DNA from: Leptospira andrefontaineae
GTDB taxonomy: Bacteria > Spirochaetota > Leptospiria > Leptospirales > Leptospiraceae
Reading direction: 5' to 3'
DNA length: 64,000 nucleotides
Assembly (NCBI RefSeq): GCF_004770105.1
Contig: NZ_RQEY01000005.1
Span: 496,001 to 560,000, forward strand
A program made the position numbers and the translations under genes. Positions 9,422-17,838 of the stretch are shown one piece after another; position 1 is the first letter of the stretch; every line of letters begins with the position of its first letter. The notes below the pieces were generated by a model, which did no database searches, was not told the DNA's origin, and worked only from the letters and a program-made list of their open reading frames with translations.

Positions 9422-9442
9422 AACGGATTCTTTAGATCCGTT
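9422..9442 (+). other. Hairpin directly in front of a start codon
   Basis: AACGGAT and ATCCGTT pair perfectly (7 bp) around a TCTTTAG loop. The second arm ends 2 bases before the ATG at 9445, where a ribosome site would normally lie. It has no T-run, so it is not an ordinary terminator; it may limit translation of the downstream gene. Confidence 0.45.
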
Positions 9443-9444
9443 CT

Positions 9445-10167
9445 ATGGAAAAGTTACGTCTCTCCGTATATTTTGTGATTGGGATCATAATCATCCTGAT
9501 CGTATTTACCCTTTTAAAAAGTTGGTTTGTATACGACCGAGGGATTGAACTCGCAAAACATCCATCTAACAGCATACAGACTGTATATGTGGAACCGGAT
9601 GATGATCTGGTAGAACATTCTTCTGTAGTTTGGGGAAAATTTTTATACTATCCACTTGGCCTAAACAGGGACAGAGAAAATTTCGGTCCTCGTAAGACGC
9701 TAAATCATGCCCAAAACCTTGTATTTGTAGATCTTCAAACAGGAAGAAATCGTAAGGTATTCAATAAGAGCGTATATATCTGGGATTATTTTTACGGAGC
9801 AGAACCGGAAAAACCGAGTTCAGATTCGGAAACTGGGGAAGTCTCTGATGATGTTTTCTCAGGCTTAAAAACCGGAAAAAGATTTGTGATCGTTGGAATG
9901 CCGGAAGATACTAATAAAGACGGGTATCTAAACCAAAAGGATTCTAAGAAGGTTTTTGTATACGATCCAAACTCTGATGAACTTTTGCCGATTCTTCCCA
10001 AAAAATTCTATTTGGAAAAGATCCTGCCGGATACTCCGGAAAACAAATTAGTAATGATCGTAAAAAGGGAAGAAGAGTCCAGCCCCAATAAAAAGAAGCC
10101 GAACCTTCCTACATTATATATTTATGATACTCTTCAAAAAAGAGGTCAGATGATAGAGCGCCCTTAG
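9445..10167 (+). CDS. Membrane-anchored protein with EF-hand-like loop, unknown function
   Basis: A 240-residue protein with one N-terminal membrane anchor (about 8-27, VYFVIGIIIILIVFTLLKSW) and a predicted periplasmic body. Strand patterns such as LVFVDLQTGRNRKVF and VFVYDPNSDELLPILP resemble blades of beta-propeller proteins. Residues about 155-166 (DTNKDGYLNQKD) fit a calcium-binding EF-hand or dockerin-type loop, with acidic residues at loop positions 1, 5 and 12 and Gly at 6. Calcium binding is inference. Probably co-transcribed with the upstream CBM48 protein; convergent with trxB, 17 bases apart. Confidence 0.65.
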   Translation: MEKLRLSVYFVIGIIIILIVFTLLKSWFVYDRGIELAKHPSNSIQTVYVEPDDDLVEHSSVVWGKFLYYPLGLNRDRENFGPRKTLNHAQNLVFVDLQTGRNRKVFNKSVYIWDYFYGAEPEKPSSDSETGEVSDDVFSGLKTGKRFVIVGMPEDTNKDGYLNQKDSKKVFVYDPNSDELLPILPKKFYLEKILPDTPENKLVMIVKREEESSPNKKKPNLPTLYIYDTLQKRGQMIERP

Positions 10168-10184
10168 GCGCAATCACTGTAGTG

Positions 10185-11132
10185 TTACTCTTCCTGAGCT
10201 TCTAACCATCTTTCCGCTTCAAGAGCTGCCATACATCCGGAACCGGCAGCGGTGATCGCTTGTCTATAAGTTTTGTCCTGAACATCTCCTGCAGCAAACA
10301 CACCTTCTACACTTGTGCGAGTTGTGCCCGGAACAGTTTTGATATAACCTGTTTCATCCAAATCCAATTGGCCTTCGAAAATTTCAGTATTCGGTTTATG
10401 ACCGATCGCGTAAAACAAACCACCTACAGCTAATTCTTTCGTTTTTCCCGTAGTTAATTCTTTCACAGAAAGGGAAGTGAGTTGGTTCCCATTTCCTTGA
10501 GCGCCTTCTACCGCAGTATTCCAAATAATTTCTATCTTAGGATGAGTAGTTGCTCTTTTTTGCATGATCTTAGAAGCTCTTAAAGAATCTCTTCTGTGGA
10601 TCAAATAGACTTTGGATGCAAACTTGGTCAGGTGAGCCGCTTCTTCTACTGCGGAATCTCCTCCACCTACAACAGCCAATTCCTTGTTTCTGTAAATTGG
10701 AAGTGCACCGTCACAAACCGCACATGCAGAAATTCCTTTTTGCCAGTAAGAATCCTCACCAGGGATAAACATTCTTTTTGCAGTGGCTCCGGTTGCGATG
10801 ATCACAGTCTCGGCTTCAATCAACTCGTCGTCTGACCAAATGCGGAAAGGTCTTTTAGAGAAGTCCACTTTGGTGATTGTTTGGGTAATAATTTTAGTGC
10901 CGTATTTTTCGGACTGAGCACGGAACAAATTAGTAAGTTGGGTTCCATCGATCCCTTCCGGAAAGCCTGGGAAATTCTCCACCTCGGTGGTGGTTGTGAG
11001 TTGTCCGCCTGCAGCGATTCCCCCTGCCATAAATCCCTCGTACATAACTGGGTTCAAATTCGCTCTAGCTGCGTAAATTGCTGCCGTATGACCCGCAGGA
11101 CCGGATCCAATGATGACTACTTTATGGGGCAT
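10185..11132 (-). CDS. trxB: Thioredoxin reductase TrxB
   Basis: TrxB uses NADPH to reduce thioredoxin, keeping cytoplasmic thiols reduced and feeding peroxide defence. The 315-residue length is normal. Visible: FAD-binding [16 protein letters not shown] (about 8-23), the redox-active CAVC in [12 protein letters not shown] (about 134-145), NADPH-binding [12 protein letters not shown], and the C-terminal FAD motif [29 protein letters not shown] lies just ahead of the ATG. A clear sigma-70 promoter and an operator-like 19-bp palindrome precede the gene (listed separately), suggesting redox-controlled expression. Confidence 0.97.
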   Translation of the reverse strand: MPHKVVIIGSGPAGHTAAIYAARANLNPVMYEGFMAGGIAAGGQLTTTTEVENFPGFPEGIDGTQLTNLFRAQSEKYGTKIITQTITKVDFSKRPFRIWSDDELIEAETVIIATGATAKRMFIPGEDSYWQKGISACAVCDGALPIYRNKELAVVGGGDSAVEEAAHLTKFASKVYLIHRRDSLRASKIMQKRATTHPKIEIIWNTAVEGAQGNGNQLTSLSVKELTTGKTKELAVGGLFYAIGHKPNTEIFEGQLDLDETGYIKTVPGTTRTSVEGVFAAGDVQDKTYRQAITAAGSGCMAALEAERWLEAQEE

Positions 11133-11148
11133 CTCATTTCCTCTAATG

Positions 11149-11167
11149 ATTTAGAATGATTCTAAAT
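11149..11167 (-). promoter_or_regulatory. Palindromic operator of the PerR/Fur type before trxB
   Basis: ATTTAGAATGATTCTAAAT is a perfect 9-1-9 inverted repeat. Its core TTAGAAT-G-ATTCTAA matches the 7-1-7 PerR-box pattern (TTATAATNATTATAA) at 12 of 14 defined bases. It lies directly downstream of the predicted -10 and covers the likely start of transcription, where a repressor would block initiation. PerR as the binder is inference. Confidence 0.6.
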
Positions 11168-11169
11168 TG

Positions 11170-11198
11170 ATTTTATTTTTAGACTGGGGAATTGTAAA
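11170..11198 (-). promoter_or_regulatory. Sigma-70 promoter of trxB
   Basis: On the - strand TTTACA (11198-11193) and TAAAAT (11175-11170) are separated by exactly 17 bases, close to the TTGACA/TATAAT consensus. Transcription would start near 11163, about 30 bases before the trxB ATG. Confidence 0.65.
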
Positions 11199-11302
11199 GT
11201 AGATCTTTTTTTTCCAGAAGAAAGAGTCGGAATTCCAACAGTCCCTTTCCTAGATGAATTGTCTTGTCATCCGGGTAGGAATCCAAATGCTATCCAGTAT
11301 TC

Positions 11303-12613
11303 ATGGATTTCGCCAAAAAATCGTTTTTCGGCCTAGTTTTTTTGATCTTAATCTTTCTCGGAACCGAAGCCGGTTTGGTTCTATTACGCAGTCCTTCTCT
11401 CCAATACTATAGGGATCTCAAACTCATCCACAGTTTTCATCCGGATTATTACGTGGCTTTGGAGCCTGGCCAATCTAAGTATGTCAGCCATTTCGCAGGG
11501 AAATGGGAGGGCCAGTTCAGCATCAACTCTCTCGGCCTCAGAGGAAAAGAAGAACCCATCCCAGGAAAGCCGAAACTTCTCTGCTTAGGAGATAGTTTGG
11601 TAATGGGATTCGGAGTAGGTGACTCCGATACATTCTGCCAACTTTTGGACGGAATCGAATTAAAGGGAGAAGTTAGACAGGCATTAAACCTAGGAGTAGA
11701 CGCCTACGGATCCAGAGGTTCTTATTACAGACTCAAAGATATTTCAGCGAAATTGGACAATGTAAAAGAAGTGTTATTCTTTATTTCTCCGAATGATTTC
11801 GATATGCCGGAAGCTCTTGCTAAAAAGGGAATTTTGCCTGACGACCAAACGGATGCAATCAGGGAGAAAGACCCGAACTATGCCAGAAATTTTAAATTAC
11901 AATTTATTTTAACAAGAATTTCTTATACACTTCAAGCGCTTAAACTCGCTTACGAACAGATACAAGTTACATTTGCAGTTACTAAACTTTCAGTATGCAA
12001 GGAGCTTGACTCGGTCGGATTCTATAGATGCCGCTTATTGGACGGAGACGAAGTTTCTGCCGAACCTAAAAAGGCTTCCGGAAATATAATTTCTTATTTT
12101 GAATCTTCCTTTTTCAGACAGGTTAAAAAACCTAATTGTGATTCTGATATTACACCAACTTCTGCAGTATTCGGAGCGATGTGCCCCGAACCGGTTCCTT
12201 CTCACGTGACTTGTGCGAATTCGGTTCCTTCTTTCGAAACTCTTCCTGTTCTACCTGAACTCACACAAGAATATTACCAAAAGATGATAGATCTTGCAAA
12301 GGAAAGAGGATTTAAACTGGTTCCAGTCATTCTTCCTATCCAAATAGAAGAGATCTATTGTTATAATAATGGAAAATACCATCCTTTAGAAAACTACGCG
12401 ACCCGAGCATCCGCATTTTTCGAAAAACGAGGAGTGAAAGTTTTACGTTTCAAAAAAGAAACAGGATCAATGTGCGGTTTTGATCAGAACGGCAAAAAAT
12501 TCGGAATATTAGATCATTATATTCCGGAAGATGGGCATTTTACTAAAAGAGGAAATATTTGGGCGGCGGATTCTCTCAAGGCCAAATTGAAGGAGACCGA
12601 TCTTGCTCTTTAA
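11303..12613 (+). CDS. SGNH/GDSL-like membrane-anchored protein (O-acylation partner)
   Basis: A 436-residue protein with an N-terminal anchor (about 7-28, FFGLVFLILIFLGTEAGLVLL) and a periplasmic SGNH-hydrolase-like domain. Block I is LCLGDSLVMGFGV (about 93-105) with the nucleophile Ser; block V is DGHFTKRGN near the C-terminus, giving the Asp-x-x-His partner. Cysteines between about 235 and 345 may form disulfides. The last 11 bases overlap the MBOAT gene, so the pair is co-translated. By analogy with AlgI/AlgJ-AlgX systems, the MBOAT protein would bring acyl groups across the membrane and this protein would transfer them to an envelope glycan. The acceptor is unknown. Confidence 0.78.
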   Translation: MDFAKKSFFGLVFLILIFLGTEAGLVLLRSPSLQYYRDLKLIHSFHPDYYVALEPGQSKYVSHFAGKWEGQFSINSLGLRGKEEPIPGKPKLLCLGDSLVMGFGVGDSDTFCQLLDGIELKGEVRQALNLGVDAYGSRGSYYRLKDISAKLDNVKEVLFFISPNDFDMPEALAKKGILPDDQTDAIREKDPNYARNFKLQFILTRISYTLQALKLAYEQIQVTFAVTKLSVCKELDSVGFYRCRLLDGDEVSAEPKKASGNIISYFESSFFRQVKKPNCDSDITPTSAVFGAMCPEPVPSHVTCANSVPSFETLPVLPELTQEYYQKMIDLAKERGFKLVPVILPIQIEEIYCYNNGKYHPLENYATRASAFFEKRGVKVLRFKKETGSMCGFDQNGKKFGILDHYIPEDGHFTKRGNIWAADSLKAKLKETDLAL

Positions 12614-14033
12614 TTCCCTTCATTATTTATTTTTCGCACCAATCGTTATTATAGTTTATTTTCTGGTACCTTCCAGATTCCAAAAACTTTGGCTATTAGT
12701 TACAAGCTTATATTTTTACGCAGTTTTTAGGGTTCCATTCATCCTATTACTTATCTATTCCATCGCAATCACCTATTTCTGTACACTTTGGATGGATAAG
12801 TCGGAATCCAGATTTGGAAAATTATTTTTCCTGAATATAGCCATCTGGGGAAACCTATCTTTACTTTACTTCTTTAAGTATCTGGATTTCTCTTTTGCTG
12901 TTTGGAATACGATCCTCGGACTTGTTCCTTGCGAGCCATATTATGCGTATCCTTCGGGAATTTTGCTTCCGATGGGAATTTCATTCTTCACACTGCAGGC
13001 GATTGCATACGCGGTGGATGTATATCATAAAAAAGTGAAACGCGCGGAAAGCCTATTTCAGTTCGGATTATTCTTAAGTTTCTTTCCACAATTGGTGGCG
13101 GGGCCGATCATCCGCGCCCAGGACATGCTTCACCAATTTCTGGATACATATACATTCAAAAAAGAAAATCTACTGCCAGGGATCAGACAACTCGCTTGGG
13201 GGCTTTTCAAAAAAACATTTGTAGCCGATCCGATTGCAGCAGTTATCGATCCGGTATTTGCGGACCCGCTTCATTACGGTTGGTTCTCTTTAGCGGTCAC
13301 AGGTTCCTTATACATCATCCAAATGTATTGCGACTTTTCCGGATATTCGGATGTAGCTATCGGAACCGGAAGGATCATGGGATTTCATATCCCTGTAAAC
13401 TTCAGACAACCATTCCTTTCGGAAACAGTTTCAGAGTTTTGGAGACGTTGGCATATTTCATTCAGCTCTTGGTTGAAAGAATATGTTTATATCTTCTTAG
13501 GTGGAAATAAAAAAGGGATCTCCAGGACTTATCTAAACCTATTCCTTACTACATTCGTAAGTGGGATCTGGCATGGAGCGGATTGGAATTTCGTAGTTTG
13601 GGGATTTGTTCATGCAAGTTTAATGGTGATCGAAAGATTCGCATTTTCTTTTGAGCGTATCAAAAACTATTGGGATAAGATCCCAAGTACTATCAAAGTA
13701 GCATATCCATTTACCATCTTCGGGATTTCTATGTATTTCTTCCGAGCAAGACCTGTAGAAGGTATCGGAAATAGTGTCCAAGTAGGTTGGGCAATGGTAA
13801 GCAGAATGTTCTCCGGAGTCGAAGGGGATTTCTTGCCGGTACCATTATCCGTTCTTTCTACGGTGTTTATATTGATGCTCGGAGACTATCTGATGGAAAA
13901 AGAAACTCCTTGGGCCAAAAAACTTTTCGAAAATCGAATCTGGGTCTATGGGATTTCCGGCATTCTGATCTCTATTTGTTTTATCTTATATAGTGTGACG
14001 GTAAGCGCTCCTTTCTTGTATTTTCAGTTCTAG
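12603..14033 (+). CDS. MBOAT family O-acyltransferase (AlgI-like)
   Basis: A 476-residue polytopic membrane protein with about ten hydrophobic segments. MBOAT landmarks: MGISFFTLQAIAYAVDVYHKK (about 123-143), FFPQLVAGPIIRA, CDFSGYSDVAIGTGRIMGF, FWRRWHISFSSWLKEYVYI and SGIWHGADWNFVVWGFVHA. The last contains the conserved histidine (about residue 325) thought to be catalytic. AlgI-like members supply acetyl groups for alginate, peptidoglycan or other polysaccharides. The start is TTG, inside the last codons of the upstream SGNH gene. Strong match at family level; substrate unknown. Confidence 0.9.
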   Translation: MLFNSLHYLFFAPIVIIVYFLVPSRFQKLWLLVTSLYFYAVFRVPFILLLIYSIAITYFCTLWMDKSESRFGKLFFLNIAIWGNLSLLYFFKYLDFSFAVWNTILGLVPCEPYYAYPSGILLPMGISFFTLQAIAYAVDVYHKKVKRAESLFQFGLFLSFFPQLVAGPIIRAQDMLHQFLDTYTFKKENLLPGIRQLAWGLFKKTFVADPIAAVIDPVFADPLHYGWFSLAVTGSLYIIQMYCDFSGYSDVAIGTGRIMGFHIPVNFRQPFLSETVSEFWRRWHISFSSWLKEYVYIFLGGNKKGISRTYLNLFLTTFVSGIWHGADWNFVVWGFVHASLMVIERFAFSFERIKNYWDKIPSTIKVAYPFTIFGISMYFFRARPVEGIGNSVQVGWAMVSRMFSGVEGDFLPVPLSVLSTVFILMLGDYLMEKETPWAKKLFENRIWVYGISGILISICFILYSVTVSAPFLYFQF

Positions 14034-14039
14034 CATTCA

Positions 14040-14137
14040 TTTCGCACAGAGATCACGGAGTGCACTGAGGGGTTATCTTGTAGGACCTTTTTGGCGAGCT
14101 ATTTACCCTCCGTGTTCTCTGTGAGCTCCGTGCGAAA
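14040..14137. repeat. Intergenic inverted repeat
   Basis: TTTCGCAC (14040-14047) pairs with GTGCGAAA (14130-14137), and CACGGAG (14054-14060) with CTCCGTG (14108-14114), in the spacer between convergent genes. A related-looking element, CGCAAAGGCGCTAAGATCGC, follows at 14168-14187. No T-run is present, so these look like dispersed repeats rather than a classical terminator, though a fold-back could act as one. Confidence 0.55.
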
Positions 14138-14197
14138 ATGAAAATGTTCTAATACCTTTTTGATTCACGCAAAGGCGCTAAGATCGCGAAGGAGTAT

Positions 14198-15253
14198 TTA
14201 ACGAATATTTTTTCCTAATTCCTGCGCTATAAAACGATATAATGTAGGATTTGGATGTCCGTCTTTCGGAAGAAAGATCTCTTTGCTATTCTTCCGCCAG
14301 AAATCATAAATCGGTTGTTGGAGGTCCAACAAGGAAATTCCGGAATCTATCGCGATCTGTCGGACTTCCTTCACCAGGGCAGAATCCACCACGGGCTCGT
14401 ATTTTTCATTCGGCTCTGGAAGAAATACCAGAATGAGTGGGATCTTCTTCTCTTTTACAAATTCAAATAAAGAAATTGCCGCTTTTCTATGTGGATGATC
14501 TGGACCTAAAACGGAACCGCTTGAAGGAATTACTAAATTATCTGCGGATTCAGGCTTGTACTTTTCATAAACAATTTTGAATGTATTGAATACAGCGCTA
14601 AATATAGAAAGAACATAGGAAACTCGGACTAGGATCCTTTTTTTAACAGAATTTTGTAATTCTAGTTCTCTGTAAGAATCCGTAAAATCGGATATATGAT
14701 AGATCCAATACGCGGCCTTAGGCGGGGAAGAATCCTTTAAAACTTCTATTAGTCTTTCTTGGATCCCGAAACTCCCTAGTGCATCCACTCCCAAATTTCT
14801 AACTTTTATCTGGGAATTCCTTTGCTCTAAAATCGAATCCAAAGTCCAAGGAAGACTTTCCTGGTCGCTAACCAAGTATCCTAAGGCAACAGAATCCCCC
14901 AAAACCCAAATTTCCGGTATGCCCTTGTTGTAGGAGTTCCAACTAGCGCGATCAGAGATGGTTGCATTAACCGCAGAGGTAATCCTTTCTCCTCTAAAAT
15001 CCGTAGAAACATGGTATTGAATATTCTTTTCTGGATGATAAAGGTCCAAACTTTGGTTTGGACAAAGCCTCATCCAAGGAATGGAAAGTAAATTTCCCGA
15101 AGTTTGGAGGCAATGTAGTTTTTTATCATCTAATCTGAATTGAACGGAAGGGAAGTACGGAAGTCTAAGTGCAACTTCTAAAAGGAAAAATAGAAAAATC
15201 GAATATAATAAAAACTGAAATCGGATCTTTCGAGCGTAGGTGACCTCTCTCAT
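14198..15253 (-). CDS. SGNH/GDSL-like anchored protein
   Basis: A 351-residue paralogue in architecture of the SGNH protein at 11.3 kb. It has an N-terminal anchor (about 9-27, IRFQFLLYSIFLFFLLEVAL) and block I WVLGDSVALGYLV (about 116-128) with the nucleophile Ser. Other landmarks are NLGVDALGSFG (glycine block), PLILVFLPEPNEKY, and block V LPKDGHPNPTLYRFIAQEL near the end with the Asp-x-x-His pair. It likely acts on an envelope glycan or lipid as acyl transferase or esterase. Its start overlaps the stop of the upstream TPR lipoprotein gene by 4 bases (ATGA), so the two are co-translated. No MBOAT gene lies in this unit; it could share the neighbouring one. Confidence 0.72.
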   Translation of the reverse strand: MREVTYARKIRFQFLLYSIFLFFLLEVALRLPYFPSVQFRLDDKKLHCLQTSGNLLSIPWMRLCPNQSLDLYHPEKNIQYHVSTDFRGERITSAVNATISDRASWNSYNKGIPEIWVLGDSVALGYLVSDQESLPWTLDSILEQRNSQIKVRNLGVDALGSFGIQERLIEVLKDSSPPKAAYWIYHISDFTDSYRELELQNSVKKRILVRVSYVLSIFSAVFNTFKIVYEKYKPESADNLVIPSSGSVLGPDHPHRKAAISLFEFVKEKKIPLILVFLPEPNEKYEPVVDSALVKEVRQIAIDSGISLLDLQQPIYDFWRKNSKEIFLPKDGHPNPTLYRFIAQELGKNIR

Positions 15254-15798
15254 TTGCCTTGGATTTCCTCATAGAGTTTTTTTCCACAAAGTGCAAAGAG
15301 CCTCTTTGAAGCAGGGTTGGATTCAGGGATACGGTTTTCTACAAAACGCTTTCTTTCAGAAACATTCTTTTTGGAATCTAAGATACAGGAGCTTAAAAAC
15401 TTGGCGAGACTCTCTCTATCCTTGTCCCAACTTTCCGAAAATCCTCTCAAAACAGTTTCAGTCTCGTCTTTCGAGCCTGCTAATAAATAAATTTCCAAAA
15501 GATATAGAAGTATCTCAGGATTTTTAGGATCCTTTTTGAGAGCTTTTTCTAAATAGAGTGCAGCGGATCCGGGTGCTTCTCCGCTTTCTGCTAAAAGAAT
15601 TCCTAAATTTTTATTCGCTGTAAAATTTTCAGGATTTTCTCTAAGTGCTAAATCGTAATAATATAATGCCTCTGCAGTGTTGCCTTGTGCTTCTTTTTCT
15701 CTCGCTTTGCTTGCTAGTTCCCCTGAGGAATCACAATTCAAAGCAATTTGGGACATAAGCAAAATTATGGCGTATCGGAACTTCTGTCTCATTTCCAT
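15250..15798 (-). CDS. TPR lipoprotein
   Basis: A 182-residue predicted lipoprotein: MEMRQKFRYAIILLMSQIALNC gives a basic start, hydrophobic core and lipobox Cys at about 22. At least two tetratricopeptide repeats follow: GNTAEALYYYDLALRENPEN (about 39-58) and a second around SAALYLEKALKKDPKNPEIL. TPRs bind partner proteins. Because it overlaps the SGNH gene by 4 bases, it may be a scaffold for that enzyme at the membrane; this is inference. Divergent from the recombinase gene. Confidence 0.75.
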   Translation of the reverse strand: MEMRQKFRYAIILLMSQIALNCDSSGELASKAREKEAQGNTAEALYYYDLALRENPENFTANKNLGILLAESGEAPGSAALYLEKALKKDPKNPEILLYLLEIYLLAGSKDETETVLRGFSESWDKDRESLAKFLSSCILDSKKNVSERKRFVENRIPESNPASKRLFALCGKKLYEEIQGK

Positions 15799-15970
15799 AG
15801 TTTTTTTCCCTTAGGGGATAAGAAAAAGGGCAGTTTTTTGTTATGTCAGCCCGTCGAATTTGTACAATTTACGGGCCTCCTCGTGCCGCAATCTTAAAAA
15901 AGTTTCAATCTCGAGGGAGAATTTGTCCGAAGGATTTAGTACTGTAATAATCGGAAGCGGGACTAAGAAA

Positions 15971-16867
15971 GTGACATCTTCTCATAAGAATCTACTCCAA
16001 AATTTTCAAGAATACCTCTCGGTTGAGAAGGGTCTGAGCGACAATTCCATTTACTCGTATGGATACGACCTTAACAAGTTTAAGAACTTCCTCGAGAAGG
16101 AACATCTTGACTTCCTTGAAGTCCAAGCGAACGACATAGTTCGTTTCTTGAACGAAGAAAGGAATCGTAAAATTTCCGCAAAGACAATCGCTCGCGAAGT
16201 GGTTGCCATCCGCCAATTTTATAAATTTCTAAAAGACGAAAAGAAGCTGGATTCGAATCCAACGGAGAAGATTGAAACTCCTGAGGTGATGAGATCCATT
16301 CCCGATTATCTGACACAAGAAGAGATCGAGGAATTGTTCAATGTGATCAAAGAGGATAATCTCTACGAACTCAGAGACAAATGTATTTTCGAACTTCTGT
16401 ATTCTTCCGGACTTAGGATCTCCGAAGCATGCAACCTAAGACTAACTGATATGGATATGTCGGGAATGACCCTGACTGTAGAAGGTAAAGGCGGACGCCA
16501 AAGACTAGTTCCATTCGGTGAGAAATCTTTGGATATTCTAAATCGTTACTTAAAACAAAGCAGACCTTATATTCTGAAAAACAGAAATTGCGATTATCTG
16601 TTTGTTTCCAAAAAAGGATCTTTCATCAATAGGAAATCCGTTTGGAGACTTCTGAACCATTATATCAAAAGAACAAGCATCAAGAAAAAAGTGACTCCTC
16701 ACACTCTGAGACACTCTTTCGCGACCCACTTGTTGGAAAACCACGCGGATCTAAAATCGGTTCAGGAACTTTTGGGGCATATCGATATTTCGACTACCCA
16801 GATCTACACTCATATGGCGAATAAAACTCTGAAGGAAGTTCATAAGAAATTCCATCCTAGAGGATAA
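15971..16867 (+). CDS. xerD: XerC/XerD-type tyrosine recombinase
   Basis: Site-specific recombinase that resolves chromosome dimers at dif. From the GTG at 15971 the protein is 298 residues, exactly the usual XerC/XerD length, and starts at the SAM-like core-binding domain (NFQEYLSVEKGLSDNSIYSY). An in-frame TTG at 15860 would add 37 residues with no recognisable fold. Catalytic set: Arg in YSSGLRISEACNL, Lys in VEGKGGRQRLVPF, His-x-x-Arg in TPHTLRHSFATHLL, His in LLGHIDISTTQIYTH, with the nucleophile Tyr in the same motif. No mobile-element neighbours, so a housekeeping Xer rather than an integrase. XerC versus XerD is not certain. Confidence 0.85.
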   Translation: MTSSHKNLLQNFQEYLSVEKGLSDNSIYSYGYDLNKFKNFLEKEHLDFLEVQANDIVRFLNEERNRKISAKTIAREVVAIRQFYKFLKDEKKLDSNPTEKIETPEVMRSIPDYLTQEEIEELFNVIKEDNLYELRDKCIFELLYSSGLRISEACNLRLTDMDMSGMTLTVEGKGGRQRLVPFGEKSLDILNRYLKQSRPYILKNRNCDYLFVSKKGSFINRKSVWRLLNHYIKRTSIKKKVTPHTLRHSFATHLLENHADLKSVQELLGHIDISTTQIYTHMANKTLKEVHKKFHPRG

Positions 16868-16884
16868 TTTCACCGGACCTAATT

Positions 16885-17310
16885 TTGGCCGAGATCAAAA
16901 AAACCGACTATTCGAATCAATTTCGGATACAAGTTCCTTCCCATCCGCGTTACGTGACCGTAGCGCGGAATTTCGTTTATAACCTAGCAAGAGAATCCGG
17001 ATTTTCACTCTACGATGCTGCCGATCTGAAATTGGCAGTGGGGGAATGTCTTTTAAATGTGATCAAACACGCTTATCTTGGAAAAACGAATTATCCGATC
17101 TTTTTAGAAGTGACGGTTCTCGAAAATCGTATGGAGGTCCGGATCAGGGATTTCGGAGTTCAAAAAAATATTTCCGAGATCAGAGGATACGATCCCGGAG
17201 ATTATAGAGAAGAAGGGATCGGCCTCTATCTGGTCAGAAAACTAACGGATCATTTTTATATAGACCAGTCCGGAAAAGGGAATCGTCTGATTCTCACAAA
17301 AATGAAATAA
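16885..17310 (+). CDS. RsbW/SpoIIAB-like serine kinase (anti-sigma factor)
   Basis: A 141-residue single-domain HATPase_c_2 protein. ATP-binding N-box: DLKLAVGECLLNVIKHAY (about 46-63); G1-type segment: MEVRIRDFGV; G2-type segment: REEGIGLYLVRKLTDHFY. Such proteins phosphorylate STAS-domain antagonists and sequester a sigma factor, or act in other partner-switch circuits. A STAS protein lies 12 kb away (29.06 kb). Starts with TTG 17 bases after the recombinase stop, so probably in its operon. The partner is not visible nearby. Confidence 0.82.
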   Translation: MAEIKKTDYSNQFRIQVPSHPRYVTVARNFVYNLARESGFSLYDAADLKLAVGECLLNVIKHAYLGKTNYPIFLEVTVLENRMEVRIRDFGVQKNISEIRGYDPGDYREEGIGLYLVRKLTDHFYIDQSGKGNRLILTKMK

Positions 17311-17371
17311 TTAAAAAAGAACGGCTTGCAGAATAATAGAATTGTCCGTCTATTCTGTATAATCCGAGCAT

Positions 17372-17776
17372 ATGTTTTCAGTGATCCAAATGAAATTCAT
17401 CTCTATACTAGTATTTTCGATCTTTATTCTTTCCTGCAGAAAGGGACCTTCTTTATCTAAAGAAGAAGTGAAGGAACTAAGCCAAAACTATATTAAAGAG
17501 TTATGTAAAAAGAATTTAGAATGTTCCGCTCAATACCTGGAATCACTTCCTTCCGGAGAACAGAGCGCGGCCAGGTCGGGATTTTCTTCGTTAGACCAAT
17601 GTATGGCCGAACAAAGTAACCAATCCATTCTCCCTGACGATTATGAGAAAGTAACCGACCAACAGATTGGAAAAGTAAAACGTTGTATGGACGATCTTCT
17701 AAAAACTCCTTGTTCGGAAATGGAACAAGCCGGCGGGATCCCTTCTTGCCGGGAATTATTTCCTGACGGGAACTGA
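17372..17776 (+). CDS. Small lipoprotein with conserved cysteines
   Basis: A 134-residue predicted lipoprotein; MKFISILVFSIFILSC is a spirochaete signal and lipobox (Cys at 22 from the first ATG, 16 from the ATG at 17390, which may be the real start). The mature part is helical and charged and has cysteines in KELCKKNLEC, SLDQCMAEQ, VKRCMD, TPCSEM and PSCREL, likely making disulfides. It resembles a Leptospira-specific family of short Cys-patterned lipoproteins; no function known. Confidence 0.65.
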   Translation: MFSVIQMKFISILVFSIFILSCRKGPSLSKEEVKELSQNYIKELCKKNLECSAQYLESLPSGEQSAARSGFSSLDQCMAEQSNQSILPDDYEKVTDQQIGKVKRCMDDLLKTPCSEMEQAGGIPSCRELFPDGN

Positions 17777-17838
17777 GATTTAATTTTAAATGAATTAAAT
17801 TACCTTTAGTGTAAAACCGCTTGAACGGTTAAAATTTT

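Noticed and set aside
15971..16867. Phage or integron integrase
   Set aside because: Length and motifs fit housekeeping Xer recombinases, and no att repeats, cargo or phage genes lie nearby.
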